Origin: Lepiota brunneoincarnata | Lineage: Eukaryota; Basidiomycota; Agaricomycetes; Agaricales; Agaricaceae | Assembly: GCA_023014365.1 (NCBI GenBank) | Contig: JAEBUN010000001.1 | Span: 1,860,001 to 1,924,000, forward strand | DNA: 64,000 nucleotides | Direction: 5' to 3' | Shown: piece by piece, positions 34,743 through 46,405 of the stretch | Layout: every line of letters begins with the position of its first letter | Position numbering within the stretch: the first letter of the stretch is position 1 | Program-made: the position numbers and the translations under genes | Notes under the pieces: model-generated | Seen by the model: the letters and a program-made list of their open reading frames with translations, nothing else | Databases searched by the model: none | What the model was told of the DNA's origin: nothing

Positions 34743-35430
34743 TTGATGAGCCGATATATCATCCAGACTCTGACTTCTATCACGGTTTTCACTGTTCTCT
34801 GCTCATCACCGACGACCACCCTATACGTCATGAGCCCCTTCTACGACTCTCGCAAAGAGCAATTCGCCTGGATTGACGCACCCCGTTCCCCGCACGCGGT
34901 TCCACCCCTATCCTCCTTTACTTTACTTTACTTGAACAACACAGCAGATACCCCCCTGCTGGTATTAGGTCACGTTTCTGGCGCAAAATCTAGTCCCGTC
35001 TCGACCGAGTTACGACCTGCGTTCCTTAATAGCTCTCAGCTTACCGCCGAGTTGCCCTTCTTTTCCATGGATCCCTTTCATTGTGAGGCTTCTTGCTTCT
35101 TTTTCCGTTGGAACTCCCACTGTCTCGTTTATTATCGATAGTCTTGGTATTAGGATTCCACCTCCCCAAACGTCGGCGAAACCCGGTGATTCGTTCGAGA
35201 ACTCCCTCCCATCAGGGTTAACGTAAACCCCATACATTCTCTCTTTGCTCCCTTGCCAAAATTATATTTACACGTTATCATCAAAAAGCCCAGCCCTGTT
35301 TCAGATCGTTTGTTCTACAACAGAATGGTTCGTCAAGACTGGCGAAACCAACCGTGTGGTCAGCCTTGGAGAAAATCTAGAAGTGCAAGAACGCCACACG
35401 GCCTTGCGGGTATCATTCGGCGTTTTCTAG
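34743..35430 (+). CDS. Unrecognised protein, possibly membrane-anchored, partial model
   Basis: The first frame, from 34743, has a hydrophobic N-terminal segment (TVFTVLCSSPTTTLYVMSPF) that could be a signal anchor. A protein-like stretch follows: SRKEQFAWIDAPRSP, SSFTLLYLNNTADTPLLVLG and LRPAFLNSSQLTAELPFFS. A 59-bp intron with gtgagg..atag ends fits at about 35084-35142. Further protein-like stretches follow in other frames: LGIRIPPPQTSAKPGDSF near 35150-35225 and WFVKTGETNRVVSLGENLEV near 35320-35400. I cannot join all pieces without a frame change and see no convincing end. The family is not recognised, and the model may be an eroded or mis-sequenced gene. Confidence 0.35.
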
Positions 35431-38427
35431 TAAGTGTGTTCCAACATTAGATTCCTGAGCTTTAAAACCCTTTCAAAGAATTGGGAACGCTGGCTGCATG
35501 GGCTCGATTCTACCGATTATGATGAACACCGGGACTGGGCCGACGTGTGATCCTGCGTCCAAACCATTGTCTGCGGGGTATCACATGGATGATGTAAACT
35601 TGGTGGCAAACGACATCGCGAATGGGCACAGCATTCATCCGTCCAAAAACTCGTGACGCCTGTTGGTTGGTAAAGCAACCCCGGCGCCCAACATCCGGTC
35701 AAGATAGAAACCCGGTATCACAGCACCGGCTTAGATCATTACCTGGCCACAATGCATCGTAACGCACGACATAGTCTCCACACATGAAATAATTTCAGCC
35801 CACGAAGGCCCAATTCTTCGGGGCTCTGCCTCACGAAGCTCAGAACCCACTCCTTGGGTGCGCCTATTCACGCTTCACAGAACCAAACCATGGCACCACC
35901 CGGAGGCAAAACTTCTGTGTGCAACCGCAGAACCTCGGCATAACCTAATGTCAAGCATTCCAGTCGATCACACCACCGTGTTATTCCAGGCGTGGACAAA
36001 TTCGTCCTATCCACGCGCGCACATTAGTCGACGGTAAATTTAGCACTTGGCCAATTTAGCTTTTGCTTCAGCAAGGCGTAAGTTCCCGGCTCTGATGGCA
36101 ACACTCCACCAACTCAAACTTTCTAATTGGCAGGAATACATTTTTGATTGATTATAATGGCCTTTGGAGCTGCTAGGCGCATTTCATGAACTTCTGGTGT
36201 TCATCACGCAAAATATGGACAGCTTTACAACAGCTTTCATGATCGGGCACTAATGCTCCCGCCAACTCGGTTATCCCCGCTCAGGCATTCTGAGTCAGGC
36301 ATCTCCGCTTACCTTCCCCACATTTTTCAACAAGGGAAGCGGGATGGCGCCGAAAATCCAGGTCTGATGGTTGGTTCAGAGGACTGAGTAACTATGATGA
36401 CCCTCCTCCCCGCCCCAAAGTGACCACCATCCGATCCCCCACAGGTAGACCACTCAGGGCTCTAGTTTCGCCACCCATCTCTTGTCATCGGCTGAGCCTC
36501 GACAGAAGTCGTGCTAAGTGCATACAATCTATATGTACATCCGAAGTTCAGACCCTGATGCTGCTACATATGTTCTTCTGACTGCGGCTAATAGAGCGGG
36601 GCTCTCCTTACCGTTCACCAACCCCTTCTCTCTCCGATATCTACCCCACGTCCGAGGGTTCTTCCCTTCGCTTACTTGGTACGTAAGGACAGTTCCAGCA
36701 GTACTCACAGGGAAAACCCCGGTTTCAGTCGAGACTGCGTCGAATTCGAATTCTGCCTGAGCGGAGGCAGCGGCGGTGGTAAGGGTCATAAGCTGGTGAT
36801 TCGTATTTGGTTATTAGTTGAATTCGCGGCTCCCTTCTGTCTTGTACATTCATACAAATGCTACGATCATGAAGCAGGCTTGTCAGCGGCTATAGGATGG
36901 CTGTAGTATGGCTACTCGCAACAGTTCATGATCTGCTTGGTCGCAGTTCGGGTTCGGAATTTCCCGCCGTAGCAAGAGTGTTTTACAATGAAGTGAATGA
37001 TAAAACGTAACACGAAAGACTCAAAAACTATTCTCAGATTCGACGGGGTTTTTTTATTTCCGCCCCATTTCACAAGGGTAGCAACAAAATCCGACTTGAT
37101 ATCTGCAACTTGTGAAATTCCCTTAAGAATCTCCAAGAGATCTGAGGTTCGGTACCAGGAAGGACCACAACAAGGGCTATCAGTGACGAAGCTATCTATC
37201 CCAGTCCGGTTGGCTGATCATGTGTCTCCCAACGTGCCATAGCCAATATGGATCAGAATAAGCTCGTTCCTCCCAAGATGTTTCTCCGATAATTGAAAGG
37301 ACCCCTTGGACAAAATTGGGTCTGAGGGATGAGATCCTCGTGGTCCATTTCCATCCGCGTCTGAAGATCCTCAGTCGGAGTGCAAAGTTGCAAACCTTCT
37401 CATCCGGACGCCGCGTACGACGGAATTGGATACTATACCGAGTCAACCATCGGATGTGATCAGCCAAGCTCGAACTCACCCACCCGTGCGTTTGACATAT
37501 TGCCTCCGAGGTTCTGAGTGCACATCTCGAAGTGGCAGTAAGTGCTCTTCCATATCTCTCGATGAGTTCCCAATCAGTTCTTTGTCTTAACTACTATGGT
37601 ATTGATATTGATTCTTGATTTGCTGTTCTGAGCTTATCACCGAGTCGGAGGCGTGATAAGGATTCGTTCGCATATTAATATAGTGGAAGGCATGTGGCGC
37701 GAATGGCGGTTGCGGGTGTAAGCTTGGTCCAAGGCTCTGATCTGCACCGTGTCTGCCTTTCTCATGTGGAATCCCGCCTGGAAAGGGTACGCTGTTCGCG
37801 TTGGTCTGTCGTGCTGGAGTTATTGCCAAAATGTGCAAAAGCACCCCAAAGCAACCCTGCAGTCTTCTGCGGACTCCGGTGGCAGCGTGAAACTTCCGTA
37901 TGATCACTGCTCTGAAAAAATATCGGAAAATCCCAGTAGGGCACCGACTTGTGAGGATTTCGTTGAACCCAAGGTTTGTCCTTCCCGTCCCAACATCACG
38001 AAACCTCGCTAAGCGATGACCGATGGCATCTCACTGGTCCGAAATTCCAGGGTCCCTGGATCATCCTCGGACTGGACACGCATCCAACATACACGGCTTG
38101 AGCGACGATCATTCAACCCTAAGTATGCGTGTAAAAGACATACTACTCTTGTGCTCCGATGTTTCTCCACGGGGACCGTGCCCTCGATGAGGCCGTACGG
38201 AACTATCCATAGATGAGAAGTACACAAGAACAGCACCCTGTAGATGCTACAGAAAACAAGCAGGTTTCAAACGGATGATTATTCAGTGATTGGGAAATCC
38301 TTATCTCGCCACAGAAAATACCACTGGTGATCTGATATGTGAGCGATCTCACGGCGAGGGAGACTGGTTGGGGTCATGTGATGTGATGTCCTTCCCTTAG
38401 TGGTCAGAGCTCCAAACCACCTTCAGA
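35431..38427. other. Gene-poor 3-kb interval
   Basis: No conserved protein, tRNA, terminal repeat or transposase motif was recognised on either strand. Frames are short and overlapping. This is the longest empty stretch of the window, flanked by the unrecognised partial gene and the NACHT gene. Confidence 0.5.
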
Positions 38428-40853
38428 ATGCCACTCCTAAGACTTCCTTGGGGTCGAAAGAAAACAAAGAAGACGACCTTTGGTGAGTGTTCATGTCTTT
38501 ACCTATTCTACCACACGAATAATGTCCTCCACAGACAATACTACACAGTCAGAAGACGCCGGACCTGGCTTCTTTCAATATGCAACGAACACAGTGTTCA
38601 ACCAGCCCGTAACTATGATCGACAAACCTACAATTGTGAACAACATAGATCAAGGACGAACCGGTGAGGGTATTGCACTAATGGCTTTGATCTGCTTATC
38701 CTGATTCTTGAGGCGAATTTTCCAGTGCTCGAGGTTCTTTCGCGAGAGATGACTCGAGGTGCTGACGTCGATTCCTCCGCTCGTTATCCCCCTCCTCTGT
38801 GCTACCCTGGGACGCGCAAAACCGTCATTGCCAAAATCCAAAACTGGCTCTCCGACGAGCATCGGGAGTGGGACATACTATGGCTTCACGGGCCTGCTGG
38901 AGTTGGCAAATCGGCAGTAGCACAAACAATTGCCGAGTCCGCTATGGAGAAAGACTGGCTGGGCGCAGCATTCTTCTTCTCGAAGATCAACGGCCGTAAC
39001 AATCCTCACTCCGTCTTCGTCACCCTCGCATATCAACTGAGCGTGCGCTTTCCGGGTTACCGGCCACTTGTTGCGAAACAATTGGCTGCAGACCCTGACT
39101 TGCTGCATAAAGCTCCTCACGTTCAATTTAAAAAGCTGATCGTCGAGCCGCTGAGCTCCTTGACAAACCAACCGAAGCACCTTATCATCTTGGATGGTCT
39201 AGACGAGTGTGATGGAGAGCAGGCCCAATTAGATATAATCGAGCTAATCAACAACCTCATCCTCTCCCAAATTTCCCTCCCGATCATCTGGATGATATGC
39301 AGTCGACCAGAGTCGCATCTCCGGTATGCTTTTTCCAGAGCCGATTTCACTGTACAGTGTTGGAGAGAGGAGCTACCAGTTGGCACACAGGAGGCTAGAG
39401 ATGACACAGCCCGATTTATTCCGCGCACGTTTTGAGGAAATACACAAGAAATACATGTACTGTGTTCATGAAGACAACGAAGGTTTCTGGCCCCCCGAGG
39501 ATGCCATTATGCAAATAGTGGATGAAGTTTCAGGACTTTTCGCCTACGCCAGTATTATCCTCAGCTATATCGAAGACCCAGAATCTGGGAACCCTGATGC
39601 ATGTCTTGCGAATGTCTTAACGGTCGCCAAGCACTCCCATCACCTTTCCGGGGGATCTAGTCCCATGGATGGTCTTGACCTTCTTTATTCGCGAATTCTT
39701 TCAGAGGTACCCAGTGTTGTCTGGCCAACGACGGAGCGGCTGCTTGCAGTTGCTGTTAACCCACCAATACCGCTGTTCAGACTCAGCACCGCACAGCTCC
39801 TCTCCAATCTCCTTGGCATCACTCGCAGTAACTTCTACACTGCGGTGCGCAAACTTCACTCCGTCTTAGACGTGCCTCCACCGGAAGAAGCAAAAAATCG
39901 ACCCTTACGTTTCTTCCACGCATCATTTCGGGATTACCTTGTCCATCCTGCTCGTTCGGGTCGATTCTGCCTCATACCCCAAGGTTCCGAGCAACGTGAT
40001 GACATACAAGTTTCGAGTTTACGGATAATCAGCTCGCTCACGAGTATCCTCGGCCAAAGCAGGCAGCCCCAGGCGGTCCCTTCAGCCCCCAAGCTAGTAC
40101 GGTCGCGTGTTGATCAGATACTGAACCAATACCTTCCGTGGCGCCCTTTGGATCCAACTCTGAATCGGGAGTTCGCAGATCGTCTGGCTCATATGGCATG
40201 TTACCTCTTTTTCCAGCCTTATTCCAAGTTCCGGACACGCGAGGGTTCTCATCATAGCCTCAAAAGTTCACTCCGGACTTTCGACTTCAATTCATTTGCC
40301 TTCTTGACATATGAGAGGGGCGCTATCCAAAGGTGGCTTCCTGATTTTATCAACTGGATAAAAAGAACAGTGAGTCTGGCGTTTGCATTGGATCAGGGCT
40401 TTGCGTTCTCACATCCCGCGTGTAGTCTCTCCATGGGTTGGTCAGAACGCACAGCACTGGTGAAACAGACGATAAGCTTCTTGCATATTTGAAGGAACTG
40501 GAAATTCACGTGGAACCCCTGGTGGGCCCAAATTCTGTTCTCCGATATTGGATTCCCGCTAAAGTGAACGTCGCTTTCATATGCAGGATTTTGATTATAT
40601 CTCCACCCACCGATCTTTCGACGAACTGCGTAAACCAGTTTATTTCTTGTTGGGATACGACACAAACGCGGTCCTCCTTTTAACTGACGGGAATAGGCGG
40701 ATAAAAGGACCTACATATTATTCTCTGAAATCGCCCTCAGAGGTTTGGCCCTCTCTACCCGAGCTGCTCGATGAGTCGCGTTATGGAGCTATCCAGTCAG
40801 CTCTCGACCATGAATTGAGTATTGCTGTCAAAGATATGCTCTTGAGATACTGA
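38428..40853 (+). CDS. NACHT-domain NTPase (fungal NLR-like)
   Basis: Exons 38428-38482, 38535-38663 and 38726 onwards give a short basic N-terminus (MPLLRLPWGRKKTKK) and then an Asn/Thr/Val-rich segment (TNTVFNQPVTMIDKPTIVNN). The CYPGTRKTVIAKIQNWL pre-NACHT block follows. The NACHT domain has Walker A GPAGVGKSA, Walker B LIILDGLDEC and the sensor strand IWMICSRPE. A helical region with the usual RFFHASFRDYLVHP block comes after it. NACHT proteins are STAND-class switches; fungal members act in non-self recognition and programmed cell death. No WD40, ankyrin or TPR repeats follow; the C-terminus is a unique 150-residue region with an intron near 40525-40587. The frame changes near 39420 (apparently one extra C) and again near 40377-40455. 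Confidence 0.75.
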
Positions 40854-41089
40854 GTCGCCAAGGTTTGGAGGGAGATTGTGAACGTGGATTGGTAGTACCT
40901 TAGCATCACTCCCGTACACGGAATATATCTACTTTGGCTGGGAGTCAGCCGTTATTGAGATTTGATGAAGGTGTGCAGGCCATTTCAGATTGTGAGAAAG
41001 CGAGCAGCTGTATTTTGTTGGCTCGAAAACGGGTACCCGTTGTCAAACTAAAAGAGATCTTCCGTAGCATGTTACAGAAAGTCAGTTGA

Positions 41090-42040
41090 CTAACCAACAG
41101 CGCCTAAATCCCAAGCCACAGGCTCTTTTCCGATGTATCTTACGATTATCACCTCACACCCGGGTTCAGTCCCTCCCACAACATCCCAAGCAGCCTTTCC
41201 TCCCTCTAACACTCTCGTAGAATCCTCCAAACATTCATTCTCCGTAGCAATCACAACTCTAAATCCCATTCCAACTCTACCCCACCAGATAGCGTTCCTA
41301 AGCAACCTAAACCTTTTCTCCGAACCTGTTTGTCCCAAACCCCCCACCCGCAGGTTGAACGACAACACCTCCAGGTGCCTCGCCTTCTCCCAAGCAGGTA
41401 ACATTCCTACTGGTGGCCCATAATCCAAGCTATGAAGATTACACGCAAAATGCGTCAGGTTGGGACAAGTTTTGACCAGCTTTCCGTGGTCTAACCGCCC
41501 ATGTCCAATCCCGTCGTCGACACGTAGGCGTGTAAGTGAACGAAACCATATAGGTGGGGGTCGATGTTGGCACATTGTCATCAAGAAGAGATCGTCTGTG
41601 CATAGGCGCCTAAGCGGTGCGTTTTTGAGGTTGCCATCCCAAGGATAATCAAAGCCTCTGATCAAGAGTTCCTCGACTCTGTTGCACACAGAGAGGATGT
41701 CCCGAATTGTCTTGGTCTCGATCAATGAGTCAAAGTAGATAGCACGGACATGTTTGCGGTAGTAGGTTTGTGGGTTTGATCCATGTAGAATGGTGTTGTG
41801 AAATAAGGCGCCAGCTGTGCGGGTGCGTAGGGCGACGGACTTGTACAAGATATGGCCAACCCTGTCGTGCACGGTGTGGTGTGCGATTGACAAGAGGGTA
41901 AGTCATTGATTTGCTTACCACTTATTGACGTAGGGTGCTACTAATGACAATACCCAAGCTGAACGAGTGTCGGTTTCCGCAGCGAGCTCGAAAATGTAGA
42001 GCTCTAGTTCTGCAAGGAAGGGCTCCTTGAATGGATTCAT
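41090..42040 (-). CDS. F-box-like domain protein of an expanded agaricomycete family
   Basis: Exon 1 (42040-41919) encodes MNPFKEPFLAELELYIFELA, the LxxELxxxIFELAA start typical of these proteins. It is joined over a 57-bp intron to VGHILYKSVALRTRTAGALF. The intron keeps phase 2, so the open frame at 41893 is not the true start. The rest (about 265 residues) has weak leucine-rich repeat character, such as CNRVEELLIRGF, SLTRLRVDDG and CPNLTHFACNL. It ends with a strand-rich segment including CEVIIVRYIG. The N-terminal helix pair is F-box-like and may bind Skp1; this is inference. No catalytic motif is seen. A decayed relative lies at 43082-43399. Confidence 0.7.
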
Positions 42041-43081
42041 TACTGATCTGGCAGCATGGATATGGTGGCTAAGCAATGAGCGTTAGGGTGCAATGTGAGT
42101 TGCCATTTCAAGGCCATCAAGATACAAACTTCATCAAGGAGGAGTCCCCACCTTTCACAGCGTAGGGCATACATGCCCGCCTTATCGGTCGTATCTACCT
42201 ACCTTGAATCAAATGGCCCGCCCGAACTCTGGACGTCTGGACGCCCAGACCGACATGCGCAACCAGGATATAATGTACCACCGGCCCCCATTTGGGTGAA
42301 CCGCCTGGTTTACTCAAGTCACCGAGCTTCAACCCGATGCTGCACACCCAGCTGGAATGCTTGTATTGTTGGAGAAAATGGGGGAAGTAGGAGGGACAAT
42401 CAGAATCAACAAGCGGGTCGCGCACCAGAAAATGCCAGCAAAGAATTGTGTTCGGTCAAGTAAACCCATGGTCCGGCTCTCAGGCTGATAGACATTGCAC
42501 CGAACAATCACCACCTCACTATCCTCGACAGCCTTTTCTCCCAGTCAAATGCTCCTCACTTTCCTCAGCCAGTGCGGCCGCAACGATCTTGAACCGCATA
42601 TCCCCTCGCATCCTGGATGCTCTTGATTGGGCCTCTCCGCATCCTCAGCCCCTCAACCTCGCTCTCGCTTGTGAAACCACATCAAGGAGTGGGCAACTCT
42701 CCCCCAAAAATACACAGCACCAATACCCTCAGGTCATTTCCTTCCTTCGGGACGGGAAGCGTTTTATGTACCGGCCGATCGGAGCCGCGTTGAGTCTTAC
42801 CCACCGAGTGGGTCAGACTTGGACCAAATTCTCTAGGCCTCCAGGGTGTAGGTAGCAAGTGTCAATGACATCCATAAGGTGCAAGTGCGGATGTGAGGTG
42901 GGCCAAACAGGCTGGGGTGGAGACACTTTGGTGGATAGGGCCCTGTTCACAGGCGTTCGAGTGGCGGGGATTCGAGTTGTCCCAAGACGTAAAAGTACGA
43001 GAGTGAGAATGTCAATTCCAGTTACTTTGTTGCACGTAGGGAGTCTTCTCCATCATTTCATCCTCAGCTTGGCTGGAGAAC
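42041..43081. other. Intergenic region between the F-box-like gene and its relic
   Basis: A 1-kb interval without recognised genes. A 135-codon + frame at 42448-42855 is Ser/Pro-rich and shows no family signature. Confidence 0.45.
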
Positions 43082-43399
43082 TTAACTTAACGGACATGCA
43101 GCTGATAAAAGCTTTGTGGTCTGGACCTTGTAAAGCACTTGGCTAGAGAGCCGCATGCGTAGCAAGACGGATTTGTATAAAACGCGTTTGGTACTATAAG
43201 ATGCATGAGGATCGCGGGACGATATCAAGTCTGTGCCCACCATTGACCAACATTGGACGCAGCTCGCAACAACGCACCAGCTCGCAACAACGCACAAGCG
43301 ACTCGCACCTCGGACTGGGCTGCTAACCCGAAAATACGGAATTCCAACTCCAGAGGAAGGGGATGTTTGAATCTGCAGATGAGCGGGCGGCCATAGCAA
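43082..43399 (-). pseudogene. Decayed 5' fragment of an F-box-like gene
   Basis: Two fragments in different frames match the gene at 41090-42040. HPLPLELEFRIFGLAAQSEV corresponds to its LAELELYIFELAAETDT start, and KRVLYKSVLLRMRLSSQVLY corresponds to GHILYKSVALRTRTAGALF. Between them is a low-complexity stretch made by an 18-bp tandem duplication. No further part of the gene follows, so this is an N-terminal remnant of a paralogue, on the same strand and about 1 kb away. Confidence 0.65.
43261..43296. repeat. Tandem duplication, 18-bp unit x2
   Basis: AGCTCGCAACAACGCACC is followed at once by a copy differing only in its last base. It lies within the decayed F-box-like fragment, where an intron or early exon would be. 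Confidence 0.85.
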
Positions 43400-43521
43400 T
43401 GGTCACTAGGTGGAAGCAAGTGCGGGATATCAATCAGAAGGCTTTTTTATCATGCTGGAATCGCTTTAGATGAACGAATAATGATAGCGTGCAAGATGTG
43501 TCAATGAGTGTGTTAAGAAAC

Positions 43522-45377
43522 CTATCGCCGTCTGCTCCTTGTCGACTGGAATTTCGATGTCTCTCGCCTCAGGCGCCTGTACGGAAAACAATTAGCCCAC
43601 AGAGCAACCCAGCATGAAAACCTTTCACGTACCGGCTCGCCCGTTCCCTCTCAATCTCTCTCCTCTCCACTTCCTCCGCTGTCAACTCCTCAAACTTTGT
43701 CCTAAACTCATCTGCTTCTTGCCAATCCCTCCACACACTTTTCAGTGTCTTGGGGCCTCGGCCATCCTTAGGCGCCCGTCCCCAACCAAGGCCCAACCCA
43801 GTCTTATCCTTCACCAAGCCAAATCCACTCCTATCCCGTGGCCTATCACCTCCTGCACCTGCATCTTCGCCAATATCCCGCTCTCCTCCAATGACGCCCC
43901 ACTCTATTGCGTCCTTTTTGTGCTTCACGAGTTCTTCGTGAACGGCATGAGCAACAAGGGGGACTGCTTCCCCTGATAGTCCAAGTTCCATGCACAACTT
44001 TTCCGCGAAAATTTCAGGAGTAAGTGGTGAAAGCAAATCCCACTCAATGTGGTCCATAAGATGATGATTTGCTACCTGGACATCAATCTGAAAACGGCCA
44101 GTTTGCATCCCAAGTAACGAACGCGTGGATATACTCACACTCAAAATTACACGACATTCCGGCAACTCATCACCATGTTGACCGAATTCATCCAAGTCTG
44201 GTGCACTGTCCTGACCCAACTCCATACTCGCTACACCTTCATGCTCTTCTATCTGTGCACGGATCTGCGCTGCGATCGTATCCGCAAGGTTAAGAGGCAG
44301 CTCGAGATCATTGCAAAAAATCTTTGCGAATGTTTCGGGCTTGATGAGTTCCTCATTCACGTTCCACACAAAGCAGTCGCGGACTCTTTGTGTTTCAGTT
44401 TCGAATTCAACGCGTATTGGAATGAGCGAAGTTCGTTTTTGCGCTTGGGCTAGGACCACATCGGGCGATCTATGGACTGTACAGTGAGAAATGCAACAAG
44501 AGTCCGAGTAAGGTTGTGAGCACGTACGGGTATTCGTGGGCCGTTTGCTGCATGGGACGTGGCTTGATGAACCTCGTAGACACCATCTGACCAAGATAAC
44601 TATGGTCTAACTCGCCTCGGTCCCCCTGAGGCGTCGCAACCCGGTTTGGTGTTGCCGAGGTCCCTGTAACTGAATTAAAGACAGACATCCCGACACCCAC
44701 TCTGCTCCTCGATTGCCTTATGGCAGTCCGTGTCCCACCACTCGCAACAAAATCCGAGTCATCCGAATCGATAGCACCGGCGTCTGGAAATTCGTCTCCA
44801 GAGCCAGGATCTGCGTAGTTGATCACTCCTCCGCGCCTTGTTGTGGCGCGCGAATGGGTTGCGGTCGAAGTTGTGAGGATAGGCTGCACAAGAAGGGTAA
44901 CCCCAGTGCGCATTCGTGATGCATAGGTAGACTGAAGGGCTTGTGGTGTTGTTGGTAAAGGGGGGCGTGGGGGATTGTGTTGAACGACTGGGACGGCAGG
45001 TATGGGTAGCGGGGCTTGGTAGACAGGTGATGCATAGGTAGAGGTCGAAGATATGGGAGTGTAGGTGGTTGCGGCACGCGCTGCGCGTGTGCGGGTATTT
45101 CTGACTGCAGAAGCGGGCGTTTTAGGTGGTGGTGTGGTGTTTGTAGACCATGTATGGACGTTTTTCATATAGGCTGAAGTAGGTGATTAGGGTACGAGTA
45201 ACAATAATTAGATGACATGATACCTTTCGGGTCTGCTGGTCGAGGGGCCGGGGAAGCATATGTGGCCTGAGCAGCAGAAGTTATGTGGCTAATAGCCTGT
45301 CTTAATTGAGTGTCAGTCATGTTGCCATATGCGCCTGGCGCAGCAGGAAAGGAGGGAGTAGTGCTGCTGTCTGCCAT
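43522..45377 (-). CDS. SNF5/SFH1 (INI1) chromatin-remodelling subunit
   Basis: The start at 45377 (MADSSTTPSFPAAPGAYGNM) begins a 250-residue Pro/Thr/Ser-rich N-terminal region. The SNF5 domain follows as two repeats: LIPIRVEFETETQRVRDCFVWNVNE..FAKIFCNDLELP and then VANHHLMDHIEWDLLSPLTPEIFAEKLCMELGL. Both are hallmarks of the SNF5/INI1/Sfh1 family, core subunits of SWI/SNF and RSC remodellers. The tail is rich in charged residues with TLKSVWRDWQEADEF and FEELTAEEVERREIERERASR. It ends after a 55-bp intron (about 43578-43634) in a basic SRRLRRETSKFQSTRSRRR-type tail. Whether it is Snf5 or Sfh1 is undecided. No frame break is seen. Confidence 0.82.
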
Positions 45378-45445
45378 GGTAAAAGCCAAAACACGCTTGT
45401 CACAAGTTGTGACTTGTATTTTAAAAAACAATGAATTAAGTACAA

Positions 45446-46405
45446 TTAGAGGAAAGCAACTACAGTAGACACAACACCAAGGACAGAGACTGCGAGACCA
45501 GAGGTGAGCAGAGCAGTGGCTCCGTTGTTATTGCTATTGTTATTGTTACTGCCACTGTTACTGGAGACATCAACTGCACTCTGGGAAATGCCAGATGGCA
45601 TGTTGCCGTCTATACACACAGCATTTTCAGCCCATAGCCAAGGGTGGAACAAGGCAGACTCACCAGTAAAGCTAGCCCCACACTCCGAGTCAAGTTCGGG
45701 ACGGGCGTCGGACACAATCTCGGGTATATCAGAGTTTATAATGTTGTAAGCGGCCTTGATGCAGTCCGTGCAGGTGACATTATTGGGGATACTTGAGAAA
45801 CCACCGCCTGTCAGCATACCCATGAGGTTATTAATGCTGAGGGGGCCGACCACCCTCTCGATGTTGGTGAGAGTTTGGGTGAGGCAGTTGGTATTACCAC
45901 TGAATGAGATGTTTTACATGAGCTTCCACAGACAGAATTCGAGCCAGAGAATACGCACTCTCTCAGACAGATGACCCTCCTCACTGTCGGATAGTATCGC
46001 TGCACGATGGGTGTGACGGTGTTGGCTACAGTCGAAGGGTCTGTGGTACCTGCACCGAGCTCGGCCTGACACCCGGAGGTAATGTTCCTCGTGATGGCAG
46101 CGAGAGTGTCGTTGCTACAAGGTGCCGCAGCGCAGACACCTGCGACCCAATTATCAATCGGTTGGACGATGCTTCTATTGCCATTGGAGGGTGCTACAAG
46201 GGGAAGTAGGTCGCCCGGCCTTAAGCAAGCACTAGCATCTGGATCTCCAGCAATTCCTAGGATTGCAGTCATGCATTGTTGGGAGAGTCCCCCTGTGAGC
46301 CTTGTAGTACGGTCAAGTCGCAGTCCAGTTTAGCAACGTCCTCAAATACACTTACTGTGCGGTGGCGAAACCAGCAAGGGCAATAATCGTAACGATGCGT
46401 AACAT
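45446..46405 (-). CDS. Secreted, probably GPI-anchored Cys-rich protein
   Basis: The start at 46405 gives MLRIVTIIALAGFATAQ, a clean signal peptide interrupted by an intron just after it. The body (about 230 residues) has spaced Cys: QQCMTAILG, ACLRPGDLLPLV, VCAAAPCSNDTLAAI and TCTDCIKAAYNI. These are typical of a family of fungal secreted proteins with paired Cys. The C-terminal part is a Ser/Asn stalk (NNNNSNNNGATA) followed by a hydrophobic tail (LAVSVLGVVSTVVAFL), the classic GPI-attachment pattern. Four exons join in phase, the last two around introns of 50-60 bp near 45615-45670 and 45899-45960. A cell-wall or surface role is inferred. The gene is divergent from the gelsolin gene. Confidence 0.78.

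Noticed and set aside
35431..38427. Transposon or retroelement in the 3-kb gene desert
   Set aside because: No reverse transcriptase, transposase, integrase, terminal repeat or target-site duplication could be seen.
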